A stretch of DNA of 64,000 nt from positions 2,529,336 through 2,593,335 of the forward strand of contig BCHX01000006.1 in the NCBI GenBank assembly GCA_001599755.1. The letters run 5' to 3'. The DNA comes from Gliomastix tumulicola (Eukaryota > Ascomycota > Sordariomycetes > Hypocreales > Bionectriaceae). The position numbers and the translations under genes are program-made. Shown piece by piece: positions 22,500 to 32,643 of this stretch. Below the pieces are notes generated by a model. That model was not told the DNA's origin. It saw nothing but the letters and a program-made list of their open reading frames with translations, and did not search any database. Position 1 is the first letter of the stretch, and the number at the start of each line of letters is the position of its first letter.

Positions 22500-24367
22500 A
22501 TGAAGACTTGTATTGACGATGCAGAACACGCTTTTAACAACGAGCCAGTACAACGCAAGATGACGGCGGCGCGGAAGGCGATGGAGCCGCATGCGCCGCC
22601 ATCACAAGCAGAGGGGGCTGTACGACCGAAGATCGTGGAGAGGCTTAGACACTTCAACGGCATGCTTGTCTTCGTCATGCTGTAATGCAATCCGATGCCC
22701 AGTTGGCTACAACCGATTTACTAACACATCCTCCCTCGTAGGTACATGGCCTTCTGTGCCTTCAACTTCGGCTACGACGTGGGCACGTTCGGCGGGGTTC
22801 AGGGCATGCAGAGCTTCGCCCGCGATTTCGGGGAGTTTGACAAGCAGATGGGCAGATATGCTCTCCCAGGCTGGCTCTCGTCTGTCATGACAGCCACGCC
22901 ATTTTTGGGGAAAGCAATAGTACGTGCTCCAGTGTCCTGTCAGACTCAAAGCTGACACTTTGTGTGTGCAGGGCTGCATCTGCTGCGGATGGATAGCTGA
23001 GAGATGGGGTCGTCGGATCGCCATTCTTGGCCTCGCTGTGGTGTCTATCATGTACGCTGTCGACTGGCAAGGATGAATCATCTCGGACTAACTTCCGCGA
23101 CCAGAGGCGTCATCCTTCAAGTGTCTGCCGCGTCGGCTGCACAGTTCACTATCGGCCGCGTCGTGACCTACGGAATGACGGGCATGGCCATCGTCGTCGT
23201 TCCCATTTACCAGGCCGAGACCGCCCCCAAGGTGCTCCGCGGCATGTTTGGCTCAACTATCCAGCTCATGATCGTCTTTGGCCAGCTTGTCGCTACGCTC
23301 GTCACCTTTGGCACGCAGCATATCCGGGGCTCGCGCGGGTGGCACATCCCCATTGGATTGCAGCTGATCATGCCAGCCTTGATCATTACGCTTCTGCCCT
23401 TGTTGCCCGAGTCGCCCCGGTGGCTTCTCTCGAGAGGCCGAAGGGAAGATGCTGTAAGGAGCTTAGGGAGACTGAGGAAGGCGGCAGCAGACGAGCTAGA
23501 GACGGAGATGGAAACAATAGCGTACGCGCATGCCGCCAGCGGTGGACAGGGGAGGGCGACGTGGGCCGAAGTGTTCAATGCGCGGAACAGGAGGAGGACG
23601 GCAGTGGCAGTGCTGGCCATGTTTGGGCAGCAGGTCACCGGCCAGGCATTTCCATCCCAGTACGGCGTCATCTTCTACCAGTCGCAGGGATTTGCCAACC
23701 AAGCCTTTCTCTTCAACGTCCTCAGTGCCGTGGTCGGCCTAGTGGCGGTCGTCATCACATGGTTCTACGTTGATGCCGTGGGCCGTCGTCCCGTGCTGCT
23801 CGTCGGAGGATCGATGATGGGTGCTTTTCTTTTTATCCTGGGCGCCATGGGCGCCATTAGCAGGACGCACCTGAACGGGGCGGAGAAGAACCTGACGGTT
23901 GCATCGCTGATGATGTTCTCGTTCTCGTTCAATCTCTCGTGGGCACCAGTGTGAGTCTTGCAACATCTGAGACAAGTCTCGTCGTCATACATCTAACACC
24001 CACCCACAGTGCCTACGTCGTTGTTTCTGAGACGGCGGCACTGCGCGTCAGGGAGAAGACCAACCTCCTGGCGTGCGTTGTGTCGGTCCTCACCACATTT
24101 GTCACCTCGTTTACGGTGCCGTACCTCATCAACGCGCGCTACGCCAACCTGGGTGGCAAAGTGGGCTTCATCTACGGCTCACTCAACGTGATGATGGTTG
24201 TACTTACGTATTTCTTCATCCCGGAGCTGAAGGGCCGGACGCTGGAGGAGGTCGACCAATTGTTTGCCAGCGGAGCGCCGCTGCGCAAGTTCAGAGCGAT
24301 GAAAACGACCGAGGTCATGGGACTGCGGAATTTGGGCGGAAGCAGCGTCAAAGAAGGGCAAGCATGA
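22500..24367 (+). CDS. MFS sugar transporter (SP family), 547 residues
   Basis: Plasma-membrane sugar/H+ symporter of the hexose-transporter type. Exons: 22500-22681, 22742-22919, 22972-23051, 23105-23950 and 24010-24367; introns are 52-60 bp. Family motifs in order: GYDVGTFGG in helix 1, GWIAERWGRR between helices 2 and 3, PESPRWLLSRGR after helix 6, the helix 7 region FGQQVTGQAFPSQYG, DAVGRRPVLL, and the C-terminal PELKGRTLEEVDQLF. The ATG at 22500 is the first in frame after an upstream stop-free stretch lacking other ATGs, and the N-terminal length of about 70 residues is normal. The first donor, GTAATG, is weak but required for the frame. Lying just downstream of a zinc-cluster regulator suggests co-regulation, which is inference. 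Confidence 0.9.
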
Positions 24368-25377
24368 GAAGAAGTATTTTTCACCTCCATGGCGAGCTTT
24401 GCAAGGGTTCACCGTAGCATTTGAGGGGGGGCGTTGCTGTGCTAGATATGCACGTCTCGGCGACGCTACGTCTCTTACAGAAGCAATCACCCATCTAATC
24501 TCATCTCATCACATCGGGGCCCCCCCAAAAAACGGGCCTATTGACGGGATATAAGTGCAGATCCAAATGCCGGCAATCTCGCATCCGATTTGCTGGGCGG
24601 ACGGCTGATGTGGCCCAACGGCTCCGAGGAGGCTCCATCGGAACTGAGACCTGCATGAAAGCTATACCAACTGGGGGATCACGCGCAGCAGCAGCAGAAG
24701 CAAAGTCTCACGCTCGTATTCCTGAATGACGCCCAGCTGTTGTGTTGGGCCGGCCGTTGGAGCAAAAAAAAAAAAAAAAGCAATTTCCAAGCCAACTGTC
24801 CGCTAGCTAAGCACTTGTCAGGTCACCCTTGGCACGGACAACTGCGCAGCCGCCACACGCTACTGCTGCACGCCTCGGTCTTGACCTGTGGGGATCTGGT
24901 GGACGACAAGGCCTCTGGCCAATGTGAAGCTCTGTCAAAATGTTACTAGCTGGGATCGTGATGACTCGACCTTTCCCCGGAGACAGGGACGGTTACGAGT
25001 GCTGTCGAGGAGGACACTCGCATTGGACACGACACAGGGTCCTTTTTTTTTCAGAGCCAAGCTGGTCCAGTCTCCCTCGTTGGCTGACGACCGAGATTGG
25101 GCGTTGCAAGGGCCCGAGATGCCTGTATGTATAAGAAGTTTGCTCCAAGGTCTCAGCAAGGATATGAATGATCTACTACTACTCCCGCCTCTAGACAAGG
25201 AAGCTTATTATTATATCTGAGCGTCCCGCCACTCCCCCCCTAACGAACACCGCCGTCTTTTTCTTCTTCTTGCTAGCGTTCCGTCTTGTCTCTATTTCTC
25301 GAGCCTTACCCGACCCTCGAGGGAAAAGAGCCGATCGACTAGAGTGATAGACTTCGCTCGTCCACTCCTTTTCCAAC
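24368..25377. other. Intergenic region with poly(A) run
   Basis: Contains a 16-base A tract (24764-24779). The right end is the pyrimidine-rich promoter of the secreted hydrolase gene (CTTTTTCTTCTTCTT around 25255-25275). No gene. Confidence 0.5.
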
Positions 25378-26635
25378 ATGTTGCCCTCTATTCTCTTCTC
25401 GCTCGCCGCCATTGCGACGGGCGTCTCGGCGCGGCGGTGTCGTGACATTGTCGTGCCCGTGTCACTGACGTCTCGCAATGCCGTCTTCGACCTGGAGCCC
25501 CTGACGACGGACGTGGACGTGACGAACTTCTACCTCAACCTGGCGAAGCAGGGCAGCAACTATACAGACGAGCTTCTCACTGGCGTGGGTCTTCTTCCCT
25601 TCCTACCCTTTCCTACCTTCTTATGACTAACGAACTTCGCTATTATGATAGTATGCCACCGTGGAGGGAGACTACAAGCTTGCAGCGACGTACTGCGAGC
25701 CCGACGACGGCCCCGGCGCCGTCCTCCAGATCATGACGCACGGCGTCGGCTTCGACCGGTCCTACTGGGACCTCCCCGCGCAGGGCTTCCAGTACAGCTA
25801 CGTCGCGCGCGCCGTCGACGACTACGGCTACTCGACCCTCACCTGGGACCGCCTCGGCGTCGGTCAGTCCTCGCGGGGGGAGACCATCAACGAGATCCAG
25901 ATCTTCCTCGAGATCGCCGCGCTCCGCGAGCTCACGACCCTCTTCGCCTCGGGCCACGCCTGCGGCGTCTCGCACCCGTACGACCGCATCGTGCACCTGG
26001 GCCACTCGTTCGGGTCGGCCATGACGTACGCGCTCGTCCGCGAGACGCCCGAGATCAGCGCGGGGATCGTGCTCACGGGCTTCAGCCAGGTTCCCCAGTA
26101 CATGGGCCTCTTTGCGCTGGGCGGCAACTTTGCCCCCGTGTCGTCCATTGCCACGCTGGCTGGGCGGTACCCCAGTGGTTATGTTGGTGCCGGCTCGCGG
26201 ATGGCGGTGCACATCAACTTCTTCGGTCCCGGGGACTTTGACGAGGAGATCCTGGATCACTTGTACACGCATGGGCAGCCGAATACGCCGGGGGAGATTC
26301 TCACCGTGGGTGCTGGCGGCGGCGAAGTGAACCACTTTACGGGCCCTGCGATGATCATCACTGGAGGTGTGTTCACTCCTGTTTCTTTGGCATGGATAAC
26401 TGTTGCTGACATTGGACCAGAGCGCGACGTTCCCTTCTGCGGCGGGGATTGCTACGCAACATCAGCCATCTCTGGCGCAGCCGTCGACCTCATCGCCGCG
26501 TCGAAGCAGTTCTTCCCCGACTCCTCAGCCTTCAATGCGACGGTCGTCCCGGCAGCCGGCCACGGCCTCTTCCTCGGATACTCTGCCTTCTCTGCGTTCG
26601 ACTCCATCCTCGAGTTCCTCGACGCTCGCGTATAG
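25378..26635 (+). CDS. Secreted alpha/beta hydrolase, 378 residues
   Basis: Extracellular serine hydrolase of the alpha/beta-hydrolase fold. Exons 25378-25584, 25652-26366 and 26421-26635; introns are 67 and 54 bp. Residues 1-18 form a signal peptide (MLPSILFSLAAIATGVSA). The oxyanion region reads MTHGVGFDRSYWD, the nucleophile elbow is GHSFGS, and the terminal histidine is probably in AAGHGLFLG. The acid residue cannot be fixed by eye. An FCGGDCY Cys pair near residue 315 may form a disulphide, and NYT, NAT sites suggest glycosylation. Similar fungal proteins are annotated only as hydrolases; esterase or lactonase activity is possible. Its position after a sugar transporter and regulator suggests extracellular nutrient release. 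Confidence 0.85.
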
Positions 26636-26912
26636 CCCGTCACTACGGCTGTCTGTCACTCCCTTGTTCGTTTCTTGCTCATTGTTTTTCCGGACTCATA
26701 CACTCACTCATTTCTGTTCATGATTCGCTTCACTGTCCCTAATTTGTAATATTGAGAGTCTACGGTAGTCATATAGTTAGCTTATTGATGGCCATGAATA
26801 GACGCCCCGCGCTATGATTGACTTTTGTTACCCAGGTGTTTCCGTTGCTGTGATCACGGTGGTCATTGTTGCTTCAGTACTGCAGAGGTTTGTTTTCGCT
26901 TGTCAGGTCTTT

Positions 26913-27352
26913 TCATTGTAAGGATTCAAAGTCGTCTCCCCCCTCAAAGACTCGATATCGAGCTGACCGAGCCATTAGAACCGCCTACCCATGGAAACCA
27001 CCACTCAGTCAGTCTTCCCCTCCCCAACACGACCAGATAATACTGCAAGTTAAGACTCACAAGGAACAAACTTGTACCGCACGCCCTGCCAGACCTCCGA
27101 ATAGCTGAACCCGTACTCGGCGATGTACTTGAGGAAGTCCCGCAGCCGCTCGTCGGCGAAGTCGACCGTCTTGGGCGTGCCGAGCGTCGTCTGCGCCATG
27201 AGGGCGCACCGGCCCTCCGTGTAGGCGATCTTCTGCGGGTGGGCGCCGGCGACGGGGACGGGTTTATGGGTGAGGGAGGGGTCCTCGAAGAAGTATTCTA
27301 TGAAGGAGGTGCAGACCTTGGCCGAGGGTGGGGGGTCTGCGTTGATGAGCAT
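26913..27352 (-). CDS. Small orphan protein, 113 residues
   Basis: Exons on the minus strand: 27352-27061 and 26962-26913, with a 98-bp intron (GTGAGT donor, TTCTAAT branch box, GTCAG acceptor). Without splicing the frame stops four codons later. Splicing adds a basic/aromatic tail (SRYRVFEGGDD). Visible sequence: MLINADPPPSAKVC, FIEYFFEDPSL, and a well-formed helix DERLRDFLKYIAEYGFSYSEVW. There is no signal peptide or membrane segment. I do not recognise the family. Codon use and the clean intron make it more convincing than other small ORFs nearby. Confidence 0.5.
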
Positions 27353-28385
27353 TGTTGTTGTTGTGTGAGCTGGTGATGGTCCTGTTCATTGGAGGGTGTT
27401 TGTTGGTGGTGTTGATGGAGGGGGGGGGGATGCTTCTGTGCCTAGTAGGCTTGATGGTTGGGAGTCGGAAGATAAGATATAGGAGGAGGTTGACGAGCGG
27501 AAGTTGTGATTCAAGATTGCGGTGTTCTTGTGTGATCCGTGTTGTTTTGGGTCTGAGAGGGAGGTGATTCATCGGCAAGCATTGCGAGTGGGATGTGAGG
27601 ACTACGCGAGCACCTCGACTGGCACTGCCGAGCATTGCATTCAGTCTACCAAGAGGTGAAATATCCACGAATACACAGGTTCTTATGGGCTGCTCATCAC
27701 GCCTCGGGCCCACTCTCTTTGGATGAAGGGTCAGGAGGCAGAGGCATGTCAGCGCTGAAATACTGGACAAGTCGTCTATGCGTGCATCACATGGAGCAAG
27801 ACTGCACACTTTCATTGAGAGGATTTCTATATACATACACAAGACTGCGGCCGAGCCTCACAAACATCAGGAGATGCGTGATGGTGCTTGCTTCCGCCTC
27901 GGGCTGCGAGTAACAGGAGACCAGACAGAGGATCGGCAGGTCGTCTCATACTCTTAAGCACCGAGAAGAGGGCATATAGACATCCACAACATCAGCACCT
28001 TTCTCAGGCAGAGATAAAAATCCGGATTAACGGAACTAGTGGTCATTTGATACAAATTATTAGACCGACGAAAGATCTCCAAGTCAAAGATCAAGTCTCA
28101 AGGCTGAGTGAGGAAAGATAGTGGCGATGGACACATGGGAACTTCCACTCTCAAAGATGGTTGGATTGGCCTTGCAGAATTCCTTCACAAATTACACGCT
28201 GCTTTGCGTATCCGCCAAGAGGCTACAGGGGCATATAAGGGTAAATGCCAGTTGGTGTGAGGGGTTGAAGTGGCCAACGTTACATTGCCCAGCTTTCAGG
28301 AACCAAAAAGGATAAATGCAGTCAACGATGTCATCGACATCTTCTTCACACAGCAACTTTCTTCCACTGCAAAACAATCGCAATA
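27353..28385. other. Intergenic region upstream of the MBL-like gene
   Basis: A long ORF on the minus strand (27264-27842) overlaps the small gene in another frame, is His/Pro/Thr-rich and looks spurious. Otherwise no gene. Confidence 0.4.
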
Positions 28386-29438
28386 ATGGCCATGGCTGAG
28401 AGTAATTCGCATCGCACATGCCACGTCTCGAGCATCACAGACTGGGCGAAGCTGCTGCTCTCTTCCCTGCGCCGTCCGCTCCTCGCTCATTTGAATGCCG
28501 ATACAACGTGGCTGATCCAGCTGCCCTATCCTTCAGACGCAGCATCGAGACCTCCAGGACGCACGCACTTCAACGTCCTTGTTGATCCCTGGCTGCAGGG
28601 GCCGCAGAGCGACGTCGCGTGGTGGTTCAGCACGCAGTGGCATGTCGTGCCGCCTAGTATCGCGACCATCAAGGACCTAAATACATGTCTCCGTGAGCTT
28701 GAGACAGGGAGCCGTCACGCAGAAGCCGAGGAGGGCAGGTCGTTTTCAGCATCGTACATCGATGCTGTGGCCATCTCGCATGAGTTCACGGACCACTGCC
28801 ATAGAGCCACGTTGGAGGAGCTGCCACCGGCCACGCCCGTCTTCGCAACGGACGTGGCGGCCGATCTCATTCGGTCCTGGGGCTACTTTGACAGCGTCAT
28901 CACGACACCCGCCCTCACTCCAGGTGTCCCCTGGTCAGAGCTGACGGTAGGCTCGCTACCCAGTTGGCTGGCCATCGGACGAGTCACGTCCACTGGCAAC
29001 GCGCTCTACTACCACTCCGCCGTCCTCCTGATGTTCAACCTAGATGGCGAAAGCGACGACACAGACGCGGAAACCATCATCTACTCGCCCCACGGCATAG
29101 ACAGCCAGGACTTGTCACGTCTCTCCGAGTCCGGCCTCCAGCCGCTCGCCCTCCTGCACGGGCTGCACGACGTCAGCATCTGGATGGTGAAGCAGCTCAA
29201 CCTCGGCGCGCTCAACGGCATCCGGGCCGTGGGCACGAGTGGCGCGAGATATTGGATCGCCACGCACGACGAGGTCAAGACGGGGGGCGGCTTCATCGCG
29301 CCGCTGCTGCGGAGGGTGCAGTACAGCGTCAATGAAGCCGTCGGCTACGAGGAGAAGAGACTCCAGAGCGAGGGGAAGCATGTGCCGAGCTACGAATTTG
29401 TTGAGCTAGCTTCGGGGGATTGCGTGCTGCTACAGTGA
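28386..29438 (+). CDS. Metallo-beta-lactamase-fold-like protein, 350 residues
   Basis: Single exon from ATG 28386, which precedes a second in-frame ATG by two codons. The clearest motif is SHEFTDHCHRATLEELP: the H-x3-D-H core matches the metal-binding motif of the metallo-beta-lactamase fold, although the first histidine of the usual H-x-H-x-D-H is placed differently. Upstream NVLVDPWLQGPQSDV matches the strand-loop that begins such folds (D-P-W-L). Later pieces, YSPHGID and LALLHGLHDV, could supply further metal ligands. No signal peptide. It converges with a thioredoxin-reductase-like gene with only 130 bp between stop codons. Fungal relatives are uncharacterised; some sit in secondary-metabolite clusters. 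Activity is not established. Confidence 0.7.
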   Translation: MAMAESNSHRTCHVSSITDWAKLLLSSLRRPLLAHLNADTTWLIQLPYPSDAASRPPGRTHFNVLVDPWLQGPQSDVAWWFSTQWHVVPPSIATIKDLNTCLRELETGSRHAEAEEGRSFSASYIDAVAISHEFTDHCHRATLEELPPATPVFATDVAADLIRSWGYFDSVITTPALTPGVPWSELTVGSLPSWLAIGRVTSTGNALYYHSAVLLMFNLDGESDDTDAETIIYSPHGIDSQDLSRLSESGLQPLALLHGLHDVSIWMVKQLNLGALNGIRAVGTSGARYWIATHDEVKTGGGFIAPLLRRVQYSVNEAVGYEEKRLQSEGKHVPSYEFVELASGDCVLLQ

Positions 29439-29541
29439 ACGGCGGCGTCTCTTGTCTTATCTTAGCATCTGTCTAGTTGGTCTGGCCATCTCGTTCTAGT
29501 CTACGGGCATTCTGGCCCCTGGGAACACTCTCGACCCAGCC

Positions 29542-29580
29542 CTCACAGCTCGTCCTCACAGCTCATCCTCACAGCTCGTC
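29542..29580 (-). repeat. Three tandem 13-bp repeats overlapping a stop codon
   Basis: Three copies of CTCACAGCTCrTC (one transition in the middle copy). The copy closest to the flavoprotein gene contains its last codons and stop (Asp-Glu-Leu-stop on the minus strand); the other two lie in the 3' UTR. Confidence 0.8.
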
Positions 29581-30612
29581 CTTGGCCTCCTTCTCGGCCT
29601 GTATCTGTGTTACCATCCCAGCGCCCGCGAACGAGCCCATGTGCAGCGCCTGCATCACATTTCGCATCGGCGTCGCGGCATCCCCACCCGCAAACACGCC
29701 CTTCACGCTCGTCTCGTTCCACGGCTGTGTCACCTTGATGTCCCCCATCTCCGTCATCTCCAGTCCCAGCTGCTCATTTAGCGTCTTCCCGGCCTGCTCC
29801 ACGCTCGGATGGCTCGTCAAGAAACCCTCGATCCTGTCCGCGGATCCGTCCGCGAAGCTGATGCGCACCTGCGATGATGATGGTGATGCCTCGTCCGCGT
29901 CCGCGTCGGCCATGGCGAGCCGTGCGATGGGCCGGTCGTCGACGGTGATCTTGCTACTACGGATGTGCGCGGGGAGCGACGCGGCGAGGGACGGGTTGCC
30001 GTTGGTGTAGACGGTGACGTGGTGGGCGAGGTTCTTGGCCATGCGGGCGACGTAGCTGATCATCTCGGGGGAGGTGACGATGCCCGTGGCCAGGACACCG
30101 ACCGAGTCTGCGCCGCGCTCCTCGAAGCCGTGGCAGAAGAGGCAGTGGAAGCTATACACGTGTTAGCTTTCCTATCATCATAGATATGTATGAATAGCGG
30201 CCACTTACACGCCCCGTCCCCAGCACTCCTTATACCCCTCCACCTCCTTCTCCAGCACGTCCCGCACGCCCGTCGCCAACCCGAGCTTCACACCCCTATA
30301 CGTCCTCCCCTCCTCGTCCACGGCCTCAAACCCGCTGTCCACCTGCCTCACCTCTTGTACGCGCGCCGTCTGGAACTCGACGTAGGTGCTGTACCGCTCC
30401 GCGAGGTCCCGCCGGACCTTAGCGCGGTAGCTCGCCGGGTCGACGTGGTCGAAGCCGGGGACGCCGTGCATGTGCCTGCTGGCGGCGTTGCGGTAGGCGC
30501 CCGAGTCGAGGACGAGCGCCGTCTGGGCCTGGCGGGCGAGGGTGACGGCCATGGAGAGGCCCGAGGGGCCGCCGCCGATGATGAGGACGTCGAAGAGTTT
30601 GGGGGTGGCCAT
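29569..30612 (-). CDS. Thioredoxin-reductase-like FAD disulphide oxidoreductase, 328 residues
   Basis: Small pyridine-nucleotide-disulphide oxidoreductase of the fungal TrxB/GliT-like group, whose members reduce thioredoxin or form disulphides on metabolites. Exons on the minus strand: 30612-30209 and 30151-29569; intron of 57 bp. The FAD motif at residues 11-16 is GGGPSG within LIIGGGPSGLSMAV. The redox motif is CLFC (FHCLFCHGFEE), formed directly after the intron. The second nucleotide-binding region begins VGVLATGIVTSPE, and FAGGDAATP is the C-terminal FAD contact. The protein ends AKDEL with no signal peptide. It converges with the MBL-like gene. It may act in the cytosol as a dithiol oxidase or reductase; the true substrate is unknown. 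Confidence 0.85.
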
Positions 30613-31494
30613 GTCTCTTTTGTCTGAGAAGAAGTAGTGTATATGGTCTATCCGGAGTTTATAGTTGATTAATTGTATGTCTTTGTCTGGATGGTTGAAT
30701 TAGATACAACAAAAGCCGTTTGTATCGAGTGTCTCTCGCTTTATATACGGGAATGTGTTAAAGTCTCCGAATTAGTAGTGTTGCTTGAAAGTCGCCGGGC
30801 CCTCGGCCACTTCCACGCATACACACAAACGATCTTACTTGATGAACGCGTGCCAAGGAGAAATGATTCCAAAGACCATCCTGGTCATACATCTGCAACA
30901 AACGGTGAGCTGACATGGATGAGATGCCACACCTGGGATATCCTGCCCTCTGAAGTGACCCTGTTACGAGTTCCCACATACACATTTGCCTGCTCCACAA
31001 CCAGTTAACAAATAACTAAGTAGCACAGCCGGAGGAATTAAGAGTATTTCAAATCAATGTGCACGTAGTGAATGTGATGAATTATGAAAACGCTAATGCT
31101 ACAACATAAACCCGTGGGAGTGAGTGCCTCCCATGCCGTAGAATGTAAGTAGCCCCCAACACCATGAACAAGTCTTGTCTGGCACATCCAGACAGTGAAA
31201 ATACAAAAATAACAGAAATAATCAAAATGCCAAAAAAGAACAAATAATGCTTCGCTAGTAGCCAGAAAGGTAGAGGGCAAGTATGAACGAGGAAGAAGGC
31301 GGCCTGATGCCGCGTGGCTCTCAGAATAGCGCTAGGGATCCTTCCGGGCTTTATGGACCAGTCCGTGGTGAGGCTCTCCCACCATGCACAACAGTCTAGA
31401 GGAGCACAAGACACACAAACCCCATTCTTGTCGGGAGTCCTAGAGAATGGATATATGTGTGCTTGCGCTTGTCGTCCCCCATGTTGCGGACCTG
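30613..31494. other. Intergenic region between flavoprotein and disordered orphan
   Basis: Promoter of the flavoprotein gene and 3' region of the next gene. ORFs are short; no repeat or RNA gene is visible. Confidence 0.45.
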
Positions 31495-32643
31495 CTACGA
31501 GTCGTCGCCCAGAAGAACCCACGCACCTGATGCCGTCGCGGCGGCCGCCCCTCCGTCGTCGTTGCCGTCGACCTCCTGCGAGGGCATGTCCTCGTCCACG
31601 TCGCTGTCGGTGAAGCAGTCGTAGTCGGAGAGGGAGTCGTCGACGATGAGGTCCGGAGGCTGGGAGGTGTCGACGTCGAACGAGGGCCGGGAGTGGTGGT
31701 CGAGCTCGTAGACGACGCGGAGCGGCGCCGAGACCTTGCGCGTGTGGCGGCGCCGCGCGTCCCCGTCCCCGTCCTCGTCCTTTGTGTCTGCGTAGTTCCT
31801 AGATGCGTTGGTGTCGGCAGGGGAGACGAGGTAGCGGGCGAGGTCGTCGTCGTCGCCGAGATCCGCAAACGACAGGTCGAGGTCGAGAGCAGCGCCGCTG
31901 CCGCCGCCGCCGAGCTGGCTCTTGCGCTGGAGCTTCCGTGATCGCTTGGCAGGGCGGATCGAGTACGCCGGCTCGTCATGGTAGATGTTATTCAAGCTGA
32001 GACCAGCAGCAGCAGCAGCAGTACTCGTCTTGCTGCCGCCGCCCTCCTCGTCGTCGTAGAGCAGGCCCATGCGGTACAGCTCCGCGATCTGCGCGTCCTC
32101 GTCGTCCCCTGCTGCTAGGCTCTGGACGCGGACGTTGCCCCGGCCCTTGAAGGTCGTCGCATCGCAGAAGGCGTCCTCGCGTCCCAGGGACGGGTGTCTC
32201 TGCAGCCGGTTCCGGTCGCTGGGCAGCGGGACGGAGCTCCTAGCGAGCTCGAGCCCCTCGTCTTCCGCCTGACCCGTCCAGTTGTTCCGGACGCGGACGG
32301 GCCTGTTGCGGCCGCGCGCGGCCTCGGCCTCGAGCCCGTGCTGGTACTTGAGGTCCCTCTCCAGGTGGATGCGGCGGGCGTGCGCGACGTCCTGCAGCGT
32401 GCGGCGGCGGCCCTCGCTCGTGACGGGGGCCGTGGGAGGATGCTGGAGCCCATTGTTCTCGTAGTAGCACGGGATGCCGAGCTTCTGGCAGACGTGCTCG
32501 GCGTCCGGGTGCTGCTCGGCCGTCTGCCTCGCGGCGAGGCGCAGACGCTGGCTCAGGGGGCGCCGCCGCTTGGAGCGCTCGAGGGCCCGGCGGTTGTGCG
32601 AGCCGACAGGATCAAAGGCGGCGTCCGGGGTGATGATATCCAT
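31495..32643 (-). CDS. Disordered basic/acidic orphan protein, 382 residues, probably nuclear
   Basis: Single exon. I start at ATG 32643 (MDIITPDAAFDPVG); the longer reading to 32781 has no ATG. The N-terminal half is basic, with a bipartite nuclear-signal-like stretch SKRRRPLSQRLRL at about residues 20-32, an Arg-rich helix, and PAKRSRKLQRKS further on. The C-terminal half is acidic and Asp-rich (DLDLSFADLGDDDDL, SDYDCFTDSDVDEDMPS). No known domain is visible. The short CYYENNG segment is the only aromatic cluster. The balance of charged low-complexity parts suggests a nuclear or chromatin-related protein, but this is inference. A TATA-like TTATAAAA lies about 35 bp upstream of the ATG. Confidence 0.65.
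   Translation of the reverse strand: MDIITPDAAFDPVGSHNRRALERSKRRRPLSQRLRLAARQTAEQHPDAEHVCQKLGIPCYYENNGLQHPPTAPVTSEGRRRTLQDVAHARRIHLERDLKYQHGLEAEAARGRNRPVRVRNNWTGQAEDEGLELARSSVPLPSDRNRLQRHPSLGREDAFCDATTFKGRGNVRVQSLAAGDDEDAQIAELYRMGLLYDDEEGGGSKTSTAAAAAGLSLNNIYHDEPAYSIRPAKRSRKLQRKSQLGGGGSGAALDLDLSFADLGDDDDLARYLVSPADTNASRNYADTKDEDGDGDARRRHTRKVSAPLRVVYELDHHSRPSFDVDTSQPPDLIVDDSLSDYDCFTDSDVDEDMPSQEVDGNDDGGAAAATASGAWVLLGDDS

Noticed and set aside
27264..27842. 192-codon minus-strand ORF upstream of the small gene
   Set aside because: His/Pro/Thr/Asn low-complexity, overlaps the better supported 113-residue gene in another frame.
29569..29580. KDEL ending of the flavoprotein taken as proof of ER residence
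   Set aside because: No signal peptide is visible, so the tetrapeptide is likely fortuitous until localisation is tested.
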